64,000 bases of DNA from Methylobacterium sp. E-066 (GCF_022829635.1 NZ_JAKSYO010000128.1:1-64000), one strand, 5' to 3'; numbered from the stretch's first letter, positions 17,229-26,701 are shown. Made by a program: numbers and translations. The notes: generated by a model from the sequence alone, not told the origin.

Positions 17229-18581
17229 ATGGTCTCGCAGAGAGCGATCCGGATCGAGCTCTTCAATTTTAGGACTCCGCAAATGCGGGCCTTTCACCTG
17301 ACCTGGATGGCCTTCTTCGTCTGCTTCTTCGCTTGGTTTGCGACCGCCCCGCTAATGCCGATCATTGGCGCAGACCTCAAACTTACCAGCGGGCAGATCT
17401 ACAACATCACCATCGCCGGCGTGTTCGCTACCATCTTGGCTCGAACGATCATCGGGCCAATGTGCGACAAGTACGGGCCACGGCTCACGTATACGATCCT
17501 TTTGGCACTGGGCTCGCTGACGGTCTTTGGTGTCGCGTTCGCGTGGGACTACAGCTCGTTCCTGATGTTCCGCCTTCTCATCGGCATCATCGGTGCGAGC
17601 TTCGTGGTCACCCAGTACCATACCTCGGTAATGTTTGCGCCAAACGTCGTTGGGACCGCCAACGCAACCGTCGGCGGTTGGGGCAATGCCGGCGGAGGAT
17701 TTACGCAAAGCGTGATGCCGCTCGTCCTCGGCGCGATCGTGGCCGCGGGTGTCAGCACAGGTACCGGTTGGCGCTACTCGATGATCGTACCTGGTGTGCT
17801 CATGCTTGTCATGGCAGGTCTGTACTGGCGGTTCACACAGGACACTCCAGAGGGCAACATTCCGGAACTGCGCCGCCAAGGGGTTTCGGTCGATAGCGGC
17901 AAAAAGGGCGGCTGGGAGGTGATGAAAACCGCCGCACAGAACTATCGAGTCTGGCTACTCGCGGCCTGTTACGGAGCCTCGTTCGGCGTCGAGTTGTTCG
18001 TGCACAGCATCGCGGTCACGTACTACTACGATCACTACCATCTCTCGGTGATCGATGCCGGGTACGCGGTCGGCGCGTTCGGACTGCTCGCACTGTTCGC
18101 GCGTGCGCTTGGCGGCCTGTTGTCCGATCGTGTCGCCCGCACCAAGGGACTCGACGGTCGCACATGGCTGCTGTTTGGCCTGATGATGGGCGAAGGTGTC
18201 TTCCTTGTAGCCTTTTCTCAGGCCAGTGCCGTAAGCTTGGCCATTACGGCCATGCTCGTGTTCGGCCTATTCACGCACATGGCCTATGGCTCGCTCTATG
18301 CGCTCGTGCCATTCATAGATCGGAAGGTCCTCGGTGGAGTTGCCGGCATTATCGGTGCTGGCGGCAACATCGGTGGCGTCGCGGCTGGTTTTCTGCTTCG
18401 CGGTACCGGCGACGTGCAGCTCTGCTTTCTCATCCTCGGCTGTGCCGCGATCGCCTGCGCGTGCGGAGCCGCCCTCATCCGATTCTCGATCAAACATAAG
18501 CAGGACGAGCAAGCGCTCTACGATGCGGCCATCGCACAGCGCTATGCCTTGATGGGCGGCAGCGCATCAGTCCTGACTTGA
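17229..18581 (+). CDS. Nitrate/nitrite transporter, NarK/NasA family (MFS)
   Basis: 450 residues with 12 predicted membrane helices. The NarK-type nitrate signature is recognisable in NATVGGWGNAGGGFTQSVMP at ~137-156 and again in GAGGNIGGVAAGF at ~376-388. It should bring nitrate or nitrite in for NirBD. AAGGAG lies 8 bases before the ATG, and the gene follows nirD by 40 bases. No nitrate reductase gene follows in the window, so either nitrite itself is the substrate or nasA/nasC is elsewhere. Confidence 0.9.
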   Translation: MVSQRAIRIELFNFRTPQMRAFHLTWMAFFVCFFAWFATAPLMPIIGADLKLTSGQIYNITIAGVFATILARTIIGPMCDKYGPRLTYTILLALGSLTVFGVAFAWDYSSFLMFRLLIGIIGASFVVTQYHTSVMFAPNVVGTANATVGGWGNAGGGFTQSVMPLVLGAIVAAGVSTGTGWRYSMIVPGVLMLVMAGLYWRFTQDTPEGNIPELRRQGVSVDSGKKGGWEVMKTAAQNYRVWLLAACYGASFGVELFVHSIAVTYYYDHYHLSVIDAGYAVGAFGLLALFARALGGLLSDRVARTKGLDGRTWLLFGLMMGEGVFLVAFSQASAVSLAITAMLVFGLFTHMAYGSLYALVPFIDRKVLGGVAGIIGAGGNIGGVAAGFLLRGTGDVQLCFLILGCAAIACACGAALIRFSIKHKQDEQALYDAAIAQRYALMGGSASVLT

Positions 18582-18791
18582 TCTTCAAACATCCGTCGCG
18601 CGTCAAACGAAATCACACGGGCCGATACATTTCGAACGCAGATATTTATTCTCATCAATGAATAATTCGATACACGAACAGAATAAGTACTAATAATTTC
18701 ATCTGCACGCTTCACCGTAGTCAAAAATTATTATCATCAGGCGCTTGAGGACAGGGATCCGCCAATCTGAGGCCGGGGTGAACATCTGAGA

Positions 18792-19082
18792 TCAGATACT
18801 AATCAACGCTTTTGATTTTTTAATGGTAACCGGCTGAGGTTCCCACCGAAATTCGGTGAGTAACTCGCCGCTGGCTGCGAATGTGCCTTGCCAACCCAGC
18901 TTGCCGACGATGATCGTGACCCGTGACCGGCCTTTGTATCTGCCATATCCACGCGCGATGCGACTCTCAACGCACCCGAGAGCAGCTTGTCTTCGCAGAA
19001 CCCATTCTTCTAGGCCAAACTTGTGCGCCAATTCTGCAGGCGTGATAAGCCAACCACCGTCTTCGTCGAGATCGAGGCGCAC
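18792..19082 (-). CDS. DUF6522-like small protein
   Basis: 96 residues. The layout LITPAELAHKFGLEEWVLRRQ, then ESRIARGYGRYKGRSRVTI, then a hydrophobic strand, resembles the DUF6522 family common in Methylobacterium and relatives: an N-terminal helix-turn-helix-like part followed by a small beta sheet. The start is a GTG at 19082 with a strong GGAGGA seven bases upstream, which supports a real gene. It stands alone, and the function is unknown. Confidence 0.55.
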   Translation of the reverse strand: MRLDLDEDGGWLITPAELAHKFGLEEWVLRRQAALGCVESRIARGYGRYKGRSRVTIIVGKLGWQGTFAASGELLTEFRWEPQPVTIKKSKALISI

Positions 19083-19699
19083 TGGCTAGTCCTCCGCTTC
19101 TCAAGCGGTTTTGCAAGCAGCAGACCACATTCAAACCGTGTGTACCTATGCATCTTCAACAACGCGCGCCTCCGCCAAACCTTATGTCGTAGTTGACGGC
19201 CCTCATAGCGCTCCCAAGGATTTCGATCGCAAACGATCAGACTCGAACCGGAGCTCTAACTCGAACGGCGCTCCATCTCGATTTCCCCGTGCACGGGCTG
19301 AAGTCGACGCAGCGCGTCCTGAACTCACCTCCGTAATGCAGAGGTCATCGACGGGTCCGAACGTTCATGTTTGGGTTCGATCTCGGTGCTAAAATAGGTC
19401 CGATTGGAGACGTACCTCGCGCCTCGATCCTAGAGGACAGGCGCTCGGCCTCCGTGATCCTCCCACCCTACAGGAGGGCTCGAGGAGCGCAGTAGATCGA
19501 TGTATGACGCTTCGATAGTACGTCCAATGGCGCACCTTGGACCGTCGGCAACTAAAGCTCACGGGGAGGTTGCTCATCATGCTCAAGAATTTCCGCAGGC
19601 TGCCTCAGACCTTCAGTTGCACTGGCCGCGGCCATATCACGAAGGCTGGCCCGGTCTCGCGTCTGTTAAGGCTGAGAAGGTGGATGTGAGCCGCAACGG
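19083..19699. other. Intergenic, about 617 bp, nothing recognisable
   Basis: Short open frames on both strands here lack ribosome sites and family resemblance. The region separates two small minus-strand genes and has the look of decayed sequence next to phage-type genes. Confidence 0.4.
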
Positions 19700-19942
19700 T
19701 TAGATAGTAAATCGCCACATGATCGGCGGGTCGTGATCGGGCATCGTGCTGCCGTCCAAAGGAGCCCACTCTTTTTGTATGGCCGCTATGTTCCCGCAAT
19801 CGGAGAAGACAAGGTCCTGCCTCTTAAACCTGGCTTCGATCGTGATACCGCTCATGAGTTTGAGCAGGACGGGCTTACCGTCGAAGGGCCCAACGATGTC
19901 CATCCATTCTGGCATCGCCTTCCACTCAGCCGAGTCGGTCAC
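19700..19942 (-). CDS. Small hypothetical protein
   Basis: 80 residues starting at a GTG preceded by AGAGGTGAACT, a very good ribosome site. The sequence is Trp- and Met-rich (AEWKAMPEWMDIVG at the start, IMWRFTI at the end) and looks like a small beta-type protein. No family is recognised. It precedes the terminase cassette on the same strand but about 370 bases beyond its end. Confidence 0.45.
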   Translation of the reverse strand: MTDSAEWKAMPEWMDIVGPFDGKPVLLKLMSGITIEARFKRQDLVFSDCGNIAAIQKEWAPLDGSTMPDHDPPIMWRFTI

Positions 19943-20313
19943 AGTTCACCTCTGCTGATGATCGCCAACACCATCTGCGAATTCCACGCACGAGATGGGC
20001 CAGGTCCAATTGTCGGGCCTCATCCCAGTTTCACGCGAATCCCTATTGCGGGGCACGGCAGATCATTCCGTGATGGGCGGGGGCCAGTCTCGGGGAAGCC
20101 GCGGTGTGTCCACGCGGTCCCTGTGGCCGAGTGTTTCACTTGATAGAGTGCCCGCCCCGACCAATGTTCGTTCGCTCGGATGCGAATAGCCCTGCGTCGG
20201 GGCGGTTTCACGAATGTCCGCAATGCGGAAGCGATCGAGGCCCGTGAAATGGCCAGGATGGGCGCGTTGCAGAATGACTGCTTCCGGACATAGAACCCGC
20301 TCTCGTGTTGCCT
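19943..20313. other. Intergenic, 371 bp, nothing recognisable
   Basis: It lies between the small hypothetical gene and the 3' end of the terminase gene, both on the minus strand. Overlapping short frames exist but none has a family match that I can see. Confidence 0.35.
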
Positions 20314-21864
20314 TCACCGCGGCCGTGGGTCGCCCGGTTGCCACGAAGCTGGCACCTTGTACTCGCGTGGCTCTGTGGTCGGCCTGTCATCCGGCTCTTG
20401 CGGTGAGAGCGCCTCCTGGGCACGGCGACGGTTTACTTTCGGAAGGATGCTCGCCCGGCTGCGCCGGGCGAGTGGCTGCATCCGTGCGCTCCGCTCCCCA
20501 AGGTAGAGCAGGGCGCAGCTCGTGGCGTCGACTTGATCGTCGTGCTGCCCGGTCGGGAACGCTAGAAGCTCGTTGAGATACGTGGCCAACCACGGCGCTT
20601 CGGTCGGGAGGTGGATCTGCCCGGCCTCGAACAAAGCCGACTGGGCGAGCAATCGTGCCATCTTGTCGAAGCGCGGCTTGCGTAAGATTGGACGCAGTTC
20701 TCGCCCATGTCGCAGCATCTGCGACACGGCCCGGCCCAGCTCAGTATCCTCGATCAGCGTCGCATCCGCTTGCCAGCGCTCGCTGAGCGCCAGGATCGCT
20801 TTGTGCAATCCGGGCGCTTCAAGCCGGGCGCGTAGGACATCGAGAAGGTAGAAGTCCGTACCGACCATGCCCCACACCGTTCCGACCGACCAGTCACTAC
20901 GCTCCGACAGCGTCGAGGCGGTGTCCCAGGCGACGACGAGCCGATCGAACTGGCTCGGCGGCCGATCGTATGTGCGCAGCCATTCGCGACGGATGACATT
21001 GCCGCCCGGCGGCACTGGATCCTGTTGGTATTGGGCAGAGAACGTCAACGAGCCGATAGCGCGGCGTGTGGCGTCCAACACCTCGGACGGCTCGCGTTCC
21101 GGATGAAGGACCTCACCGGCAGCGCGGGCGTAGACGTCTTGTGGGCGGGGTCCGATGGCGTAGGCCTGGGGCTCAGGCGCGATGGCAGGGATAACGAGCC
21201 GCTCCCACGCTTCCGACTCGCTCACATGTCCGACGAGATCCTGCTCGTGCAGCCGCTGCATGACCAGGATGATCGCGCCCTCGAGCTTGTTGTTGAGACG
21301 CGTGCGATGCGCCGTCGTCCAGAGGTTCGTCTCGCGGGTGCGCACCGCCAGCGAGAGCGCGGAGGCTGGGCTCATCGGGTCGTCGCCGATGATGAGATCG
21401 GCACCGCGGCCGAGGACCGAGCCCGCGATCGACACTGCGTAGCGGTAGCCGCGCGCGGTGGTGATCGTCTCCATCTCGCGATCGCCACCGCGCTGGATCT
21501 GGAAGGCGGGGAACAGAGCCCGGTACCACGCGCTCGTCACGATCGATCGGAACGCCGCCGCGTGTGCCTTGGCTAAGGCATCCGTGTAGGAGACGCAGAT
21601 GATGCGCTGGCGCGGGTCGTGGCCGAGCACCCACGCGGTGTAGGCGATCGTGGTGACGATCGACTTGCCCGAGCGTGGCGGCACGTTGATGATCAGGCGC
21701 TTGGTCGTCCCATCGCGCACACGGCGCAGGGCTTCTGCCATCGCCGCGATGTGCCAGTTTTCCTGATAGGCGATACCGGGCTCCAGGGTCGCGAAGCATT
21801 TCTCGAGGAAAGCTAGGAAGTCGGTGCGCAAGACTGCCTGCAGGAGATGAAGCTGGTCACGCAT
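20314..21864 (-). CDS. Phage terminase large subunit (TerL)
   Basis: A 516-residue packaging motor protein. The ATPase has a Walker A-type NVPPRSGKS at ~60-68 and a Walker B LIIGDD at 157-162; the C-terminal RNase H-like nuclease includes VVAWDTAST around 310 and a later LIEDTELG and HDDQVDATS. It would pump DNA into capsids and cut it. It overlaps the DUF5681 gene by 8 bases at its start, so it is translated with it. No portal, capsid or tail gene is nearby, so this is a stand-alone cassette or prophage remnant. The frame is open over the full family length. Confidence 0.9.
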   Translation of the reverse strand: MRDQLHLLQAVLRTDFLAFLEKCFATLEPGIAYQENWHIAAMAEALRRVRDGTTKRLIINVPPRSGKSIVTTIAYTAWVLGHDPRQRIICVSYTDALAKAHAAAFRSIVTSAWYRALFPAFQIQRGGDREMETITTARGYRYAVSIAGSVLGRGADLIIGDDPMSPASALSLAVRTRETNLWTTAHRTRLNNKLEGAIILVMQRLHEQDLVGHVSESEAWERLVIPAIAPEPQAYAIGPRPQDVYARAAGEVLHPEREPSEVLDATRRAIGSLTFSAQYQQDPVPPGGNVIRREWLRTYDRPPSQFDRLVVAWDTASTLSERSDWSVGTVWGMVGTDFYLLDVLRARLEAPGLHKAILALSERWQADATLIEDTELGRAVSQMLRHGRELRPILRKPRFDKMARLLAQSALFEAGQIHLPTEAPWLATYLNELLAFPTGQHDDQVDATSCALLYLGERSARMQPLARRSRASILPKVNRRRAQEALSPQEPDDRPTTEPREYKVPASWQPGDPRPR

Positions 21865-22396
21865 CGCCTGCCCCTGGGCTCAGCAGCTCCGGATCGGGCG
21901 CGCTCTGTCCCTCCTCGGGCTCACTTCCAGTTCCGGTCGCATCCGCGAGCGACGTGACGGTCCGCCCGGTCCGCCGATCGAGTGCGCGCGTGATGACCTG
22001 CTCGTCCTCCGTGGGATCGAAGCTCGCCCGCGCCGAGATGGCGACGGCGCGTTGCTCCGCCTCGGCGCGTCGCCTGCGGTCTGTCCGTCGCTCGTCGAGG
22101 CGGCGGGTCGCGGCGACATCGCCGCCGGCCGCCTTGACGAACAGCACGTGATCGATGGCCTCGTCGCGGGTAACGCGCTTGGGTTTGCCGTCCACCGTGA
22201 TCGTCACATAGCCGTCGAGGAAGTCCGGCGCACGGGCCGCGTCCGCGGCCTGCACGCGCGGCTTGCCGCGCCGCCCGTAAGGATTGGGCGTGGGGGCGCC
22301 TTTCCTGAACTGCCGGTCGACCGGGGGCCGGCAATACCCAACCGATCCAGGTTCGCGTGACGGATCACCGTCTGGGCCGCGCCGCTCGCGAGACAT
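21857..22396 (-). CDS. DUF5681-domain protein (terminase small-subunit-like)
   Basis: 179 residues. The N-terminal QFRKGAPTPNPYGRRGKPR motif is the DUF5681 signature found next to terminases in alphaproteobacterial prophage islands. The middle is strongly charged and helical (TRRLDERRTDRRRRAEAEQRA). The start is placed at the ATG at 22396 because GAGGAGG lies 5 bases upstream; a longer frame to 22429 would overlap the methyltransferase. It sits 10 bases after the methyltransferase stop and overlaps terL by 8, forming a three-gene operon. A role as DNA-recognition partner of TerL is inferred. Confidence 0.8.
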   Translation of the reverse strand: MSRERRGPDGDPSREPGSVGYCRPPVDRQFRKGAPTPNPYGRRGKPRVQAADAARAPDFLDGYVTITVDGKPKRVTRDEAIDHVLFVKAAGGDVAATRRLDERRTDRRRRAEAEQRAVAISARASFDPTEDEQVITRALDRRTGRTVTSLADATGTGSEPEEGQSAPDPELLSPGAGDA

Positions 22397-22406
22397 GACG
22401 GCCTCC

Positions 22407-23813
22407 TCATGCGGCCTCGGCCGCGACACGCGCGGCCATCGTCTCGGAGAAAGTCAGGCCCGTCGCGGCATGCCGCGCGGCAGCCTTCGTGAACTGCTCC
22501 ATGCGGCTGATAGTCAAGTCGACGTAGAGCGGGTCGAGCTCGATGCCATAACCGCGCCGCCCGGTCTGATGCGCGGCAACCAGCGTCGTGCCTGAGCCGA
22601 CCGTCGGGTCGAGCACGATATCGGCGCGCTCGGTCACGTCCAAGATCGCATCGGCGATCATCGCCACACTCTTCGGCGTCGGATGAGCCGCGATCGCCTT
22701 CTCGCGCGCGGAGCGGAAGCTGTTTGCGCCCGGGTAGGCCCAGACATTCGAGCGGTGGCGACCATGCCGACCGAGCTCGACGTTGTTGAGGTGCTTGCTC
22801 CTGCCGTGTTTCCAGACGAAACAGAGCTCATGCTGGCTACGCCAGAGCGAGCCCATACCGGCGTTGTCCTTCGACCATACGCATAAGTTGATCAGCTCGT
22901 CGTAGGCCGCGCGGCCGGCTTCCATCATCTCCCCCAGATGGCGCCAGTCGACGAACTGGAGATGGAGCGAGCCGTCGGTCGAATGGGCGGCCAGATTCTC
23001 GAAGATTGTCCGCAGAAAGGCCGTGAACGCCTCGGGGCTCATCTCTCCTGAGCCCATGGCGAACTCTCGCGCGGCCGGGCGCCCGGACACGTGGCCACGG
23101 ATCTTGACGTTATAGGGCAGATCTCCGGCACACAGCCGCGCCGCCTCACCATCCATCAGCGTGCCGAAGCTGTCGCGCTCACGCGCGTCGGCGCAGAGCA
23201 GGCGATGGCCGCCCTCGAACAACCACAAATCTCCAGCCCGCGAGACCGCACGTTCGCCGACGCTCGGCAACAGATCAGCCGGGTCGGACTTGGTTTTCGG
23301 CGGCTGCGGCGCGAGGATGAGGTCGATCTGGGGGGTCGTAAAAGCAGTGTGTCCGACCAGCCCAAGATCGACGTCGATGAGCACCTCGATCTCTGTCTTG
23401 AGGGCGATCTCGTCCCAGCTCGACAATTCCTGGATGCGGTTGAGCGAGATCTTGAGCGTCGAGGCTTCCGCCGGGCTGAGGTGACTGATCGCCACCGTCG
23501 GGACTTCGCACATTCCAATCTGGCAGGCTGCCATCCAGATGGCGTGCCCATCCAGGATAGTCCCGTCTTCATGGATCAGGATCGGACAGACACATCCGAA
23601 GCGGCGCAAGTTGAGCGCGAGTTGCTCGACTTGCCCGCGGCCGCGTTTGCGCAGTTGGCGCTCGGAGGCTTTCAGCGCACCGGGATCGCGATAGACGATG
23701 TGCAGGCGCAGGGCATCGGACGCAGACGCGGCCGGCTGACTGTGCGCCGACGGCGGTTGGGTCGCCGCGGTGGCAGGCTTACGAGTACGAAGCTTGGGAA
23801 GTTGAACGGACAT
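22407..23813 (-). CDS. ParB-N domain fused to a DNA adenine/cytosine-N4 methyltransferase
   Basis: 468 residues. Residues ~38-130 form a ParB/sulfiredoxin-like domain (ERQLRKRG, HEDGTILDGHAIWMA). The methyltransferase part has motif IV first, as DLPYNV at 231-236, and the AdoMet-binding motif DPTVGSGTT at 402-410, the order of beta-class N4/N6 amino-methyltransferases. The motif is DLPY rather than the usual DPPY, a tolerated variant. No restriction enzyme gene is adjacent. Next to DUF5681 and TerL it is probably a phage-borne orphan methylase that marks or protects DNA. It starts at the ATG at 23813, with only a weak ribosome site. Confidence 0.87.
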   Translation of the reverse strand: MSVQLPKLRTRKPATAATQPPSAHSQPAASASDALRLHIVYRDPGALKASERQLRKRGRGQVEQLALNLRRFGCVCPILIHEDGTILDGHAIWMAACQIGMCEVPTVAISHLSPAEASTLKISLNRIQELSSWDEIALKTEIEVLIDVDLGLVGHTAFTTPQIDLILAPQPPKTKSDPADLLPSVGERAVSRAGDLWLFEGGHRLLCADARERDSFGTLMDGEAARLCAGDLPYNVKIRGHVSGRPAAREFAMGSGEMSPEAFTAFLRTIFENLAAHSTDGSLHLQFVDWRHLGEMMEAGRAAYDELINLCVWSKDNAGMGSLWRSQHELCFVWKHGRSKHLNNVELGRHGRHRSNVWAYPGANSFRSAREKAIAAHPTPKSVAMIADAILDVTERADIVLDPTVGSGTTLVAAHQTGRRGYGIELDPLYVDLTISRMEQFTKAAARHAATGLTFSETMAARVAAEAA

Positions 23814-24256
23814 TGTCGTCTGGGCTCGACCGGGTGGAGCAATGCACAGCAGAAGACGCGCGCCCGCACCCGCGTTAGCGAGGTACAGACATCGTCGTTT
23901 GCTAGTAGCGCTGCTCCGCGCGTCGAATGCGCAGAAATGCCCCGTATGACGGCCAGCTCACCCGTCTGAAGGGCTGGACCGCGACGACAGGCTTATGGCT
24001 GGGATACATCAAGGTCAACCCCACGATTGAGCCGGCGCACCTCACATTGGCACTGACAGCTGGCATCCAATTGTCCGCTCGATTGCCGATAGTCGCCCAC
24101 GCGGGATGAGGCGCGCGAAAGCTCCCTGTTCGGAACCGCGTTTCCCAGTTCGGGGCGAGCAAATTCCCAGTTCTGGCCGCGGCGAGGTCTCGATAACGTG
24201 CTGACCGAACAAGCACTTTCGCTCCGCCTCACTTTTCTCGGCGGCCGAGCGGCGGA

Positions 24257-24286
24257 TTCGCTGTTTTGGGTCCGAAACAGCGAATG
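24257..24286. repeat. Perfect 11-bp inverted repeat, 8-base spacer
   Basis: ATTCGCTGTTT at 24257-24267 and its exact reverse complement AAACAGCGAAT at 24276-24286. This could be an operator, a terminator-type hairpin or a recombination site. No T-tract follows on either strand. Confidence 0.7.
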
Positions 24287-24320
24287 CCACCGGAGACGGG
24301 TTCGCACCTGACTCGGTCCA

Positions 24321-24340
24321 CCACCAGGCCTTCCTGGTGG
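24321..24340. repeat. Perfect 7-bp hairpin
   Basis: CCACCAG at 24321-24327 pairs exactly with CTGGTGG at 24334-24340 over a six-base loop, followed by AAATTTAG. It is AT-flanked on one side only, so it is at best a weak terminator. Confidence 0.5.
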
Positions 24341-24691
24341 AAATTTAGTTTCCTGCGCTCGGCGGCAATATCGCTGCTGGGACCAGGGCTTAGCGGCGGC
24401 CTGCACGGTCTCCCGCCACCGTCGTCACCGCTCCGCCGGCCAGCTTTGGACCTGAACACACGCTCGTTCTCGGCGTCGGTAATGCCGTCTTCCGGCTCGC
24501 CCAGCTGACACAGGCTCGGAGACCGTTTCGCGCCCCGGTGTGAGACGCGCGTTCGCGGGGCCATCCCGCTGTCGATCCGTGCCAAATGCGACGAGAATCG
24601 GAAAACACGGCTCGCGAGGGGCGGCGCTTGGGAGCGGGGCTTCGATCAACGGCAACAGCCAACGGCCAGGCGGGACGGCCCTCCGCCCCAG

Positions 24692-25535
24692 GGTGGGCCG
24701 GCCGCGCTGCTCTTCGCCACGATGTTCCCCCAAGCCGCCTTGTCCATGCTCAGCCTCGCACCGCCGGTCATGGCGGGGACGGTCACGCACAGCTGCGGCC
24801 TGCCCGCCGAGGTCACGGGGGCGTATTCCGGCCTGGTCTACGCCTTCGTCCTCCTGGGCAATCTGCTCGCGACGCCGCTGATCCAGCGCCTCGGACCGTT
24901 GCGGCTGAGATTCGTCTGCCTGGCCAGGGGAGCGCTCGGCCTCGCGGTCTTCGCAGAGGCCTGGATCGTCGGCCTGCTGTCGGGTACCGTCCTGATCGGG
25001 CTGTGCGACAGGCCCCTCACCCCCGCCAGTTCCCAAGCGATCGCCCACCAGGCGGGATCGCCGGTGTTCGTGTTCATCGTCTCGGTTCGGCAAACGAGCG
25101 TGCCGCTCGGCGGCGTGCTGGCCGGACTCCTCGTGCCGCTCCTGCTGGCACGCTTCGACTGGAACGGGACCTGCGTGATCCTCGCCGGCGGCAGTACCCT
25201 CGCCGCGCGCGCCTTTGCGGCCACCTCGCCCCTGGTCAGGACGGAACGCGCCACCGGCGCCTGCTCGATCCGCTCTACCTGATCTTCCGCAACCCGGCGC
25301 TGCTGGCTGGCCGCAGCCTCCGCGATCTTCGGAGCCATCCAGCTTGTCCTGAGCGCCTTCCTGGTGATCTACTTGGTGCGGGTCGTCGGGCACGATCTGA
25401 CCACCGCGGGTGCCCTCCACTCGGCGAGCCAAGTGGCGGGCATCCTCGGGCGGCCGGCCTGGAGATATCTGGTCGATCGCACGCAGGCCTCGCGCAACGT
25501 GCTGATCGGGCTGAGCCTCGGCATGGCGGCGGAGC
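24692..25535 (+). pseudogene. MFS transporter pseudogene (frameshifted, 3'-truncated)
   Basis: The translation shows successive MFS helices: AALLFATMFPQAALSMLSLAPPVMAG, YSGLVYAFVLLGNLLATPL, then VRQTSVPLGGVLAGLLVPLLLA. The frame stops at 25280-25282. Over ~25255-25300 the homology moves one frame (LLDPLYLIFRNPAL) and then returns to the first frame (WLAAASAIFGAIQLVLSAFLVIYLV), so two compensating indels are present. It ends near 25535 (NVLIGLSLGMAAE), well short of the usual ~390-400 residues, exactly where terminase homology starts in another frame. It cannot make a functional carrier. Confidence 0.7.
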
Positions 25536-26577
25536 GAAGAACACCGAGAGCGAGTTCGAGACCACCCGCAGCGGTTCCCGGATGGCGACCTCGGTCGGCG
25601 GCGTGCTCACCGGCCGGGGCGGCCACATCATCATTCTCGACGATCCGATCAAGCCCACCGACACGCTGTCCGAGGCGGTCCGCAGCGCCACGAACGACAG
25701 GTATGACCTCTCCCTACTCTCGCGCCTCGACGACAAGACCACCGGCGCGATCATCCTCGTGATGCAGCGTCTTCACGTCGATGATCTGATCGGTCACCTG
25801 CTTGAGCAGGGCGGCTGGACGGTTCTTAACCTGCCGGCCATCGCCGAGGCCGATCAGTTCATCCCGATCGGTCAGGGGCGGGTCCATCACCGCCGGACGG
25901 GCGACGTGCTTCACCCCGAACGCGAACCGCTGGCCGTGATCGAGGAGCAGCGGCGGACCATGGGAGGCTTCAACTTCGCGGCCCAGTATCAGCAATAGCC
26001 GGTGCCGCCGGGGGGCAACATGTTCGACCTGGCGTGGTTTCTGCGCTTCGGCGCTATACCTGCGCCGGGCTCCTACGGCGACGATCAGGTTTTTCAATCT
26101 TGGGATACGGCTTCGAAAGCCGGCGAGTTGAACGATTACTCGGTGTCCACGACGTGGCTGGTGCGCGGCGGCGCCTACTATCTCCTCGACGTGTTCCGGA
26201 ATCGATTGGGTTATCCTGACCTGCGCCGGAAGATCGTCGAGATGAACGCGCGCTGGGGGCCAAACGGTGTACTCATTGAGGACAAGGCTTCCGGCGAACA
26301 TCTCGTCCAAGACCTGCGGTATTCTGGGGAGGTGTTCGCGATCGCGGTCCAGCCGCAGGGTGACAAAATAGTTCGGGCGTCCTCCCAGGCGGCGAGCATC
26401 GAGGGTGGGCGCGTGCTGCTGCCCGAGCACGCAGCCTGGCTCGGCGAGTTCGAGAAGGAGGTCCTGGCGTTTCCCCACGGCCGGCATGACGATCAGGTCG
26501 ACAGCATGAGCCAGTTCCTGATCTGGGCCCGCGACGACCTCGACGCCGGCCCGCGCATCCGCTCCTTCGACGATTGA
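25536..26577 (+). pseudogene. Second terminase large subunit, 5'-truncated with in-frame amber
   Basis: The sequence from TESEFETTRSG onward matches the middle and end of a TerL of the same family as the intact copy: VLTGRGGHIIILDDPIKP is the Walker B region and GAIILVMQRLH is shared word for word. It reads to FAAQYQQ, hits TAG at 25996-25998, and continues in the same frame as PVPPGGNMFDL through the nuclease domain (SWDTASKAG, HDDQVDSMS) to 26577. The ~130 N-terminal residues, including Walker A, are missing and replaced by the MFS fragment. A CAG-to-TAG change would explain the stop. Residues 26002-26577 could be translated separately, but this is unlikely to be useful. Confidence 0.85.
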
Positions 26578-26701
26578 GACGCCGCACCGGGCCTACTTCG
26601 GGGACACCCAGCTCCGAGGCGGTGGGCGGGGGCGTCGGCGATGGTCGACGCTCCCGCCCCGTCCTGTTCGGCGCTGCCGCCGGGCGCCCTATACAGGCTT
26701 T

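Larger units (their letters stand above)
23814..24691. other. Intergenic, about 880 bp, with two perfect inverted repeats
   Basis: No gene recognised. It contains an 11-bp-arm inverted repeat (24257-24286) and a 7-bp-arm hairpin (24321-24340) within 85 bases. This gap divides the intact terminase cassette from the MFS/terminase pseudogene block and may contain an element boundary. Confidence 0.45.

Noticed and set aside
24321..24340. Rho-independent terminator
   Set aside because: The stem is good but no T-tract follows in either direction, only AAATTTAG.
24586..25998. A single 470-codon plus-strand gene
   Set aside because: Only its last ~155 codons have homology (terminase); the first part runs out of frame through MFS sequence, so it is an accidental join.
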